NCBI RefSeq assembly: GCF_002266465.3
Contig: NZ_CP029427.2
Span: 186,001 to 250,000, forward strand
DNA length: 64,000 nt
DNA from: Bradyrhizobium symbiodeficiens
GTDB lineage: Bacteria > Pseudomonadota > Alphaproteobacteria > Rhizobiales > Xanthobacteraceae
Reading direction: 5' to 3'
The stretch's first letter is position 1. Each line of letters starts with the position of its first letter. Below the pieces are notes generated by a model that saw only the letters and a program-made list of their open reading frames with translations, did no database searches and was not told the origin of the DNA. The position numbers were made by a program, and so were the translations under genes. This document shows positions 58,084 to 64,000 of this stretch, one piece after another.

Positions 58084-59070
58084 ATGACAATTCTGGTCAC
58101 CGGCAGTGCGGGTCATCTCGGGGAGGCGATTGTCCGGATACTTCGCGGGCGCGGTTCAGCTGTGCGCGGGGTCGACCTGAAATCCTCGCCCTTCACCGAC
58201 GCCGTCGGCTCGATCATCGATCCCGCGTTCGTGCGCAGCCAGATGGACGGCGTCACCGCCATCATCCACACCGCCACGCTGCACAAGCCACACGTGGCGA
58301 CGCACTCCAAGCAAGACTTCGTCGATACCAACGTCACCGGCACGCTCAATTTGCTGGAGGCGGCGGCGAGCGCCGGCGTGAGGAGCTTCGTCTTCACCAG
58401 CACCACCAGCGCGTTCGGCTCGCAGCTCCGCCCCGAGGCCGGACAGGCGGCGGTCTGGGTCACCGAGGATCTGCTGCCGGTGCCGAAGAACATCTACGGC
58501 ACCACAAAACTGATGGCGGAGACCCTGTGCGAACTGTTTTATCGCGAGCGCGGTCTGCCGGTCGTTGCCTTGCGGACCTCGCGCTTCTTTCCGGAAGACG
58601 ATGATGATCCCGCGATGCGCTCGGCCTATTCGCTGGAGAACGCGCAGGCCAACGAGCTGCTCTATCGTCGGCTCGACATCGCGGACGCGGTGAGCGCTCA
58701 TCTGCTCGCGGTCGAGCGCGGGCCAGGCATCGGCTTCGGCCGCTACATCGTCTCCTCGACCAGCCCGTTCGAGCCGTGTCATCTCACGGCGCTCGCGCGC
58801 GATGCAGCCGGTGTCGTGCGCGAGCTCTATCCGGATTGCGCGCAGCTGTATGCGGCGCGGGGCTGGAAACTCTTCCCAGAAATCGACCGCGTCTATGTCA
58901 ACGACCGCGCGCGGCGCGAGCTGGGCTGGCGGCCCGAATTCGACTTCGCCCATGTGTTGGACAGCCTGCGCGCAGGTCGCGATTTTCGCAGTCCGCTGGC
59001 ACGCGAGATCGGCTCGAAGGGCTATCATGACGGGGTGTTCGACGACGGGCCCTACCCGGTCGCCTCGTAG
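58084..59070 (+). CDS. NAD(P)-dependent epimerase/dehydratase (extended SDR)
   Basis: 328 aa. N-terminal TILVTGSAGHLGEAIVRIL gives GxxGxxG, and the catalytic YxxxK is in NIYGTTKLMAE. The SDR family acts on nucleotide sugars or other hydroxy substrates; the exact one is unknown. Starts 82 nt after tRNA-Gly. Confidence 0.9.
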   Translation: MTILVTGSAGHLGEAIVRILRGRGSAVRGVDLKSSPFTDAVGSIIDPAFVRSQMDGVTAIIHTATLHKPHVATHSKQDFVDTNVTGTLNLLEAAASAGVRSFVFTSTTSAFGSQLRPEAGQAAVWVTEDLLPVPKNIYGTTKLMAETLCELFYRERGLPVVALRTSRFFPEDDDDPAMRSAYSLENAQANELLYRRLDIADAVSAHLLAVERGPGIGFGRYIVSSTSPFEPCHLTALARDAAGVVRELYPDCAQLYAARGWKLFPEIDRVYVNDRARRELGWRPEFDFAHVLDSLRAGRDFRSPLAREIGSKGYHDGVFDDGPYPVAS

Positions 59071-59442
59071 GCGCCGGATTTGCTATTTTGCTCGACGCTT
59101 CAAATGTCTGTTCGGTCTGGCCGGGAGCAAGCGGCTTGAGCCATTCTACTGTGCATGGGGTTGTTCTCGCATTTTTAGGGTCATCCCCTCTTGCCACCTG
59201 CGTACGATCCCGCGCCCATTGATTCCGCGCTGCAGCGAGAGCGTCGCTGTGGCGTTCCTCCGTTGACATTCCGTCTCAATTTTTACGCAGCGCAAGAGCG
59301 GTGCACGCGACGCGCTTCTCAGCGCTCGCAGATGTGCTAACCTTTTTGCGTCTGTCGTTCCGGCGGACCCAAAACTTCGCCTCTCGACTAGCAAAATAAA
59401 ATAATGCGCAGCCCTGACGGCTGCCTTTAGGGGAGTGACGCG
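59071..59442. other. Intergenic region with dispersed 26-bp repeat
   Basis: 372 bp with no gene. It holds the second copy of the 26-bp repeat (59146-59171) and then the promoter region of the next gene. I see no terminator hairpin. Confidence 0.6.
59146..59171 (+). repeat. 26-bp dispersed repeat, copy 2
   Basis: Matches the 23082-23107 sequence except at position 21. Same orientation. It lies 275 bp before the sugar dehydrogenase gene. Confidence 0.8.
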
Positions 59443-60717
59443 ATGAAATTCCATCGATCCGTCTTTCAATCCGTTCTGGCGCTTGCGGCCGTGGCCCTTC
59501 TCGCGGGGACCAGCGCTGGTCACGCGCAAGACAAAAGCAAGCCGCTGAAGAAATACGAATCCGGCACCAAGGAATTCTGGACCCATCCGCCGGATGACTG
59601 GTTCCTGGGCGACGAAACCGAGGCACAGAAGGGCCTCGCGCCGCCGTCGGGTCCGCCCACGGGCGCGTCCGATGCCGAGCTCGCCAACATCATCAAGAAG
59701 GTCAAGCTGCCGCCGGGCTTCAAGATGGAGGTCTATGCCTCCGGCGTGCTGGCCGCGCGGCAGATGGCCTGGGGTGACAAGGGCACGCTGTTCGTCGGTT
59801 CGTTCGGCCTCGGCAACGTCTATGCCATCAAGGACAACAACGGAAAGAAGGAGGTCAAGACCGTCCTCAAGGGCCTGAACATGCCCACCGGTCTCGCCTT
59901 CAGGGATGGCGCGCTCTACGTCATCGCAGTCGACAAGCTGATCCGCTACGACAATGCCGAAGCCAATCTCGACAAGCTCGGCGACGGCAAGGTCGTCTAT
60001 GACGACATGCCGTCCTATGCCGCGCATGGCTGGAAGTACATTGCGGTCGACAAGGAAGGCTGGTTCTACATTCCGTTCGGACCGCCCTTCAACATCGGCA
60101 TTCCCCCGACCAGCGTCTCGCAGATCCGGCGCGTCGATCCCAAGACCGGCAACGCCGAGATCTATGCGCTCGGCGTCCGCAACTCGGTCGGCGGCGACGT
60201 CGATCCGCGCACCGGCAAGTACTGGTTCACCGAGAATGCCCGCGACTGGATCAGCGATGACCTGCCCAGCGACAAGCTGAACATGATCAACAAGATGGGC
60301 GAGCATTTCGGCTATCCCTACTGCCACCAGGGCAATCTGCCCGACGACAAGTTCGCGATGGGCCACAAATGCTCCGAGTTCACGCCGCCCGTGCTGAATC
60401 TCGGCGCCCACGTCGCTCCGCTCGGCATGAAGTTCTATACCGGCGACCAGTTCCCCGCCGAGTACAAGAACAACATTTTGATCGCCGAGCATGGCTCCTG
60501 GAATCGCCACAAGTACCAGGGCGGTCGCATCATGCGCGTCATCGTCGGGCCTGACGGCAAGAACCCCAAGCAGGAGGTGTTCGCCTCCGGCTGGATCGAG
60601 GGCGACCAGGGCTACCTCGGTCGTCCCGACGACATCATCCTTGCCAAGGACGGATCGATCCTCGTGGCCGACGACTGGGCCGGCGCGATCTATCGCATCA
60701 GCTACAGCAAGAAGTAG
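59443..60717 (+). CDS. PQQ-dependent sugar (sorbosone/glucose) dehydrogenase-like protein, exported
   Basis: 424 aa. A signal peptide (VLALAAVALLAGTSAGHA) directs it to the periplasm. The body is a six-bladed propeller of the sGDH/L-sorbosone dehydrogenase type: HGWKYIAVDKEGWFYIPFGPP, GVRNSVGGDVDPRTGKYWFTENARDW and ILIAEHGSWNRHKYQGGRI, with His and Asn residues at family active-site positions. Substrate unknown. A diheme cytochrome c gene follows in the same direction, a likely electron acceptor. Confidence 0.88.
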   Translation: MKFHRSVFQSVLALAAVALLAGTSAGHAQDKSKPLKKYESGTKEFWTHPPDDWFLGDETEAQKGLAPPSGPPTGASDAELANIIKKVKLPPGFKMEVYASGVLAARQMAWGDKGTLFVGSFGLGNVYAIKDNNGKKEVKTVLKGLNMPTGLAFRDGALYVIAVDKLIRYDNAEANLDKLGDGKVVYDDMPSYAAHGWKYIAVDKEGWFYIPFGPPFNIGIPPTSVSQIRRVDPKTGNAEIYALGVRNSVGGDVDPRTGKYWFTENARDWISDDLPSDKLNMINKMGEHFGYPYCHQGNLPDDKFAMGHKCSEFTPPVLNLGAHVAPLGMKFYTGDQFPAEYKNNILIAEHGSWNRHKYQGGRIMRVIVGPDGKNPKQEVFASGWIEGDQGYLGRPDDIILAKDGSILVADDWAGAIYRISYSKK

Positions 60718-60927
60718 CGCGCACACGATAAGAGGCTGCGGTGGCCGAGGGGCGCCGCAGCCTCTGTCATGTCAAAGCCACGCTATCGTTCCGGATTGCG
60801 CCCCAGCGCAAGTCCGGAACCCATAACCACGAATCGGGGTTATGGATCCTCAGATACGCAATCGCGCAGCTTAGCTCGTGCTTCGCACGCTCCGGAACGA
60901 CGAGCTCGATAGATCGGATTCCTGCTC

Positions 60928-61521
60928 ATGCGCCGCAAGTTATCTTTGTCCGCAATCGGTGCGCTATCGCTTGCGGCGCTTGCATTCATCCCGGCCCAGG
61001 CCGCGGATAATTCCGCGATCAAGGAAAAAGTCTCGGTCTGCGCCGGCTGTCACGGCGAGAACGGCGTTTCGCAGACCGAGAATATTCCCTCGCTGGCCGG
61101 CCAGCCCGATCAGTTCCTGCAATGGCAGCTCGTGTTCTTCCGCGCCGGCTCGCGCAAGAACGAGCAGATGCAGCCGATCGTCGAGCAGCTCACCAACGAG
61201 GACATCCGCAATCTCGGCGCCTATTTCTCGCAGCTGCCGCCGCCGAAGGGTTCGGAGGACGCGGATCCCGACATGTCGAAAAAGGGTGCGCAAGTCGCCG
61301 CCGGCCGCCGCTGCGCCTCATGCCATACGGACAGCTTCGCCGGCACCAAGGGGGTCGCGCGACTGGCGGGCCAGCGCGAGGAATATCTGGTCAAGGCGCT
61401 GCACGATTATAAAGCCGGCTTGCGCGTCGGCGGCGGCGTCGCCGCGATGGCCGATGTCGCCTATCGCATGAGCGACGAGGAGATCACGGCGGTCTCACAC
61501 TATCTCGCGCATTTGAAATAG
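60928..61521 (+). CDS. Diheme cytochrome c (c4 type), exported
   Basis: 197 aa with signal peptide (ALSLAALAFIPAQA). Two heme-binding CxxCH motifs: VCAGCHGENG and RCASCHTDS. Met ligand candidates follow each. Periplasmic electron carrier; it lies 210 nt after the sugar dehydrogenase and may accept its electrons. Confidence 0.93.
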   Translation: MRRKLSLSAIGALSLAALAFIPAQAADNSAIKEKVSVCAGCHGENGVSQTENIPSLAGQPDQFLQWQLVFFRAGSRKNEQMQPIVEQLTNEDIRNLGAYFSQLPPPKGSEDADPDMSKKGAQVAAGRRCASCHTDSFAGTKGVARLAGQREEYLVKALHDYKAGLRVGGGVAAMADVAYRMSDEEITAVSHYLAHLK

Positions 61522-61547
61522 TGCGGAGCTGCTGCGGCAAACTCCTC

Positions 61548-61586
61548 TGTCGTCCCGGATCTGCGCTTCGCTTGTCCGGGACGACA
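61548..61586. terminator. Inverted repeat between convergent genes
   Basis: TGTCGTCCCGGA (61548-61559) and TCCGGGACGACA (61575-61586) form a 12-bp stem between the cytochrome c and reductase genes. No strong T-run. It could stop both transcripts. Confidence 0.55.
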
Positions 61587-61605
61587 GCTGGGATTGTAGC
61601 AGCCG

Positions 61606-62529
61606 CTACCCCGCCCGCTGCTTCTCATACGCTTTGAGATGCGTGTAGGCGATGCGTAGTTTGGGCACTGGCACCTTGGCGGCATCGGCGCGCGCGATGA
61701 GGTCGCCGATGACGTGGTCGGCTTCGACCGGCAGGCCGGCCTTGATGTCGCGGAACATCGAGGCCGTCATCGGCGAGCCCTCGGCGGTGAGGTTGCCCTT
61801 CACCCGCTCGAAGAACGGCCCGCCCGGCGGATAGCCAGACGCGGCAGCGATCGCGCTGGTCTCGTCGAGCATGCCGAGCAGGAAATCCCGGCCGCCGGGA
61901 GCTGCGAGGATGTTGCCGACAGAGGTGCGCATCAGGCTGGTGGAGGCCGCGAGCGAGGAGAGGAACACCCATTTCTCCCACATGTCCTGCATGATGTTCT
62001 GGCTGGCGGTGGCGCCATTGATGCCTCTCTTGAAGGCCTCGTCGATCGCCTTGACGCGATCAGAGAGCTTGCCGTCGCGCTCGCCGTAGTTCAGCGACTG
62101 CATCGGCTGGAGCTGCACCACCTCGCGCTTCTCGTTCAGGGTCGCCGCGATGGCGCAGAGGCCGCCGAGCACGCGCTCCTTGCCGAATTTGGCATCGAGC
62201 ACATCGAGGTGCTTCATGCCGTTCAGCATCGGGATGATCGCGGTGTTCGGTCCGACCGCCGGCGCAAACGATTTGATGGCATCGTCGAGATCGAACGCCT
62301 TGCAGCTCAGGAGCACGACGTCGAACTTGTCCTTGAGCGCGTCGGCCTGCACCGTCGGCGGATCTCGCAGTGTCACGTCGCCATTCGGGCTCTTGATGAC
62401 GAGGCCCGCGCTTGCGAGCTCGCCGGCGCGGCGCGGCCGTACCAGGAAGGTGACGTCGCGGCCGGCCTGCAACAGCCTGCCACCGAAATAGCCGCCGATG
62501 GCGCCGGCGCCGACCACGAGGATACGCAT
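61606..62529 (-). CDS. panE: 2-dehydropantoate 2-reductase family protein
   Basis: 307 aa. Rossmann start RILVVGAGAIGGYFGGRLLQAG and ILIAL-type core; the C-terminal helical domain is typical of ApbA/PanE. It would reduce ketopantoate to pantoate with NADPH, though several PanE-like paralogues have other substrates. coaA and coaE elsewhere in the window use the same pathway. Confidence 0.85.
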   Translation of the reverse strand: MRILVVGAGAIGGYFGGRLLQAGRDVTFLVRPRRAGELASAGLVIKSPNGDVTLRDPPTVQADALKDKFDVVLLSCKAFDLDDAIKSFAPAVGPNTAIIPMLNGMKHLDVLDAKFGKERVLGGLCAIAATLNEKREVVQLQPMQSLNYGERDGKLSDRVKAIDEAFKRGINGATASQNIMQDMWEKWVFLSSLAASTSLMRTSVGNILAAPGGRDFLLGMLDETSAIAAASGYPPGGPFFERVKGNLTAEGSPMTASMFRDIKAGLPVEADHVIGDLIARADAAKVPVPKLRIAYTHLKAYEKQRAG

Positions 62530-62552
62530 GGGAGAACTCCGCTATTGTGCTT

Positions 62553-62623
62553 GGCGAATGGCGAATAGGGAGTAGCGAATAGCAGGCGAGATTTCCACTC
62601 GCTATTCGCTACCTCCCATTCGC
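62553..62623. repeat. Inverted repeat (GGCGAATGG type), copy 2
   Basis: GGCGAATGGCGAATAGGG and related inner segments pair with CTATTCGCTACCTCCCATTCGC across the gap. Related to the element at 53409-53464. It lies in the spacer between two leftward genes. Confidence 0.65.
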
Positions 62624-62628
62624 GCACT

Positions 62629-63237
62629 TCACTTTCCCGACACCATCTCCTCGACCTCGCGCAGCTGCTCCTTGCCGAAGAACATCTCGTTGCCGACGAA
62701 GAAGGTCGGCGAGCCGAACGCGCCGCGGGCGACCGCTTCCTCGGTGTTCTTGATCAGCCTGCCCTTCACCTCCGGCTCCTGAGCCCGGGCGAACAGCTTC
62801 TGGGCGTCGAGGCCGGAGGACGCCAGTGCCTTCGCCGCGACTTCGGGGTCGTCCATCTTCTTCGGCTCGCGCCACATGTGGTGGAAGGCCGCCGCGACGT
62901 ATTCTTCGAACACGCCCTCGAGCTGCGCGGCGATCGCCGTGCGCATCAGGTTCAGCGTGTTGACGGGAAAGTGCGGATTCCAGACATAGGGCTGGACATG
63001 GAAGCGCTTGATGAAGCGCTCGGTCTCGACCTGCTGGAATTCGCGCTTGTTCTTGATGCCGGCGAGCGTCTCGGCCGGCGACCTGTTGTTGGTCGACTTG
63101 AAGATGCCGCCGAGCAGGATCGGGACGTATTCGAACTTGACGCCGATGCGCTGCTCGATCGCGGGGATCGCGAGGTGGCTGAGATAGGCGTTGGGGCTGC
63201 CGAAATCGAACAGGAACTGCGGGGCTATGCGGGTCAA
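62629..63237 (-). CDS. 2-hydroxychromene-2-carboxylate isomerase / DsbA-like thioredoxin fold
   Basis: 202 aa. I chose TTG at 63237 because AGGGAG precedes it and the conserved FLFDFGSPNAYLSHLAIPAIE follows; the ATG at 63309 would add 24 residues. Motifs: FDFGSPNAYL, PILLGGIFKSTNN and GAFGSPTFFVGNEMFFGKEQL. Members isomerise chromene carboxylates in aromatic degradation or have GST-kappa activity. Confidence 0.88.
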   Translation of the reverse strand: MTRIAPQFLFDFGSPNAYLSHLAIPAIEQRIGVKFEYVPILLGGIFKSTNNRSPAETLAGIKNKREFQQVETERFIKRFHVQPYVWNPHFPVNTLNLMRTAIAAQLEGVFEEYVAAAFHHMWREPKKMDDPEVAAKALASSGLDAQKLFARAQEPEVKGRLIKNTEEAVARGAFGSPTFFVGNEMFFGKEQLREVEEMVSGK

Positions 63238-63339
63238 TTCGATCTCCCTGACCTGACGTCTTGATCTGACTTTCCGCGCATTGTGACGCAGCGTGTCCCA
63301 CAGGTCCACCGTATAATGATGATCATAATACTTTGACCG

Positions 63340-64000
63340 TCAAACCAAGTGCAGGATCCCCCGCTTGCGCCAGACCAGCAAGTAATAGCCCATCTGCAAA
63401 ACGAACATGGCGCAGAACACGATGGGATAGGCGGCCCATATGCCCGCAAGGCCGATGGTGCGGCTCAGGATCACCGCGGCCGGCAGCTCGATGGCGAGAA
63501 TCGCGAAGATCGAGAGCAGCATCGGCGTCAGCGCGACGCCGGCCGCCCGCATGGCACCCGAGAACACCGTGGCGAGGCCAAACGGCACCGAGCTCCACAA
63601 GGCGATGAAGAGCAGCTCCTTCGCCAGATCGAGCACGGCGGCATCGGTAACGAAGATGCCGAGGATCGCGCGCGGCGTGAGATAGATCAGCGCCACGAGC
63701 CCCCCGGTCAGAACCAGGTTGAAAGCGAGCCCGGTCCGCACGATGCCGTCGAGCCGGGTTCTGTCGCCGCCACCGACCGCCTGCGCGCCGAGGATCGAGA
63801 CTGCGATGGAAATCGACATCGCTGTGAACTGCGTGTAGCCCATCACCTGGTTGACGGCGCCGTAGGCCGCCGTGGCGGCCGATCCATAGCCGTTGACGAG
63901 TCCGAGCAGCACCAGCTCCGCGATCGCCATCACCACCATGCCGACGGCGCTCGGCAATCCGATGCCGAGGATCTTTCCGAGCATGGCGCCGTCGAGCCCG
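63340..64000 (-). CDS. MATE-family efflux protein, C-terminal part (5' truncated by window edge)
   Basis: The frame is open through the right edge, so only the last part is present (about 220 aa). Multiple TM helices with GLPSAVGMVVMAIAELVLLGLVNGYGSAATAAYGAVNQVMGYTQF and LATVFSGAMRAAGVALTPML match the MatE fold. It would extrude drugs or cations with Na+/H+. The N-terminal half lies outside. Confidence 0.85.
   Translation of the reverse strand, partial: GLDGAMLGKILGIGLPSAVGMVVMAIAELVLLGLVNGYGSAATAAYGAVNQVMGYTQFTAMSISIAVSILGAQAVGGGDRTRLDGIVRTGLAFNLVLTGGLVALIYLTPRAILGIFVTDAAVLDLAKELLFIALWSSVPFGLATVFSGAMRAAGVALTPMLLSIFAILAIELPAAVILSRTIGLAGIWAAYPIVFCAMFVLQMGYYLLVWRKRGILHLV

Overview
The window is one continuous piece of a GC-rich alphaproteobacterial chromosome, most likely Bradyrhizobium or a close relative in the Nitrobacteraceae. 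The evidence is core-gene order (his cluster-hslVU-smr-mltA-tim44-secB-dnaQ-coaE-maf-ppsR / hemJ-rho-mnmE-mnmG-rsmG-parA-parB-holA-lptE-leuS), two tandem glnK-amtB pairs, and several families of dispersed palindromic repeats of a kind I recognise from that group. The genus is inferred from general knowledge, not from a search.

Layout. 1-3.0 kb: the tail of a hybrid kinase, a periplasmic histidine-phosphatase-like protein, an AI-2E family exporter and a small Cys-rich protein. 3.0-7.8 kb: a minus-strand histidine operon (hisB-DUF2628-hisH-hisA-hisF-hisE) ending in coaA. 8.0-12.0 kb: hslV and hslU with a heat-shock-type promoter, two membrane proteins and two copies of one palindromic repeat. 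12.0-18.6 kb: smr, mltA, tim44, secB, dnaQ, coaE, maf, ppsR. 18.6-19.06 kb: a non-coding segment that is the best candidate for the chromosomal replication origin. 19.06-27.8 kb: hemJ, rho, mnmE, mnmG, rsmG, parA and parB, with five good parS centromere sites and one decayed site. 28-32.2 kb: holA, lptE, leuS. 32.4-45 kb: two convergent diguanylate cyclases, YggS, a hydratase, an L,D-transpeptidase, an OmpR-type regulator with a cyclic-nucleotide-fold protein, xthA, lolA, ftsK, an aminotransferase and a GFA protein. 45.2-49.2 kb: two glnK-amtB operons. 49.4-64 kb: paired GYF_2 membrane proteins, tesB, a UbiH-like hydroxylase, a Trm112-like protein, a TetR regulator with divergent operators, a PepSY protein with cytochrome b561, a LON-substrate-binding protein, thioredoxin-TPR, tRNA-Gly(GCC), an epimerase, a PQQ-type sugar dehydrogenase followed by a diheme cytochrome c, a PanE-like reductase, a DsbA-fold isomerase and a truncated MATE transporter.

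How it fits together. Around 18.6-19.06 kb gene direction diverges: ppsR, maf, coaE and dnaQ run left, while hemJ, rho, mnmE, mnmG, rsmG, parA and parB run right. The segment lies next to the homologue of Caulobacter RP001 (ppsR), as Cori does. It carries five GANTC (CcrM) sites in 58 bp, a short AT-rich palindrome, a near-match CtrA box and three TGTGG repeats resembling DnaA-box cores. The parS cluster begins about 3.7 kb away. Together these make a compact replication-initiation and segregation locus. A full-consensus CtrA box also sits upstream of the aminotransferase-ftsK operon at 44.4 kb.

There is no CRISPR array, rRNA operon, transposase or prophage. Intergenic spaces are rich in small dispersed repeats.
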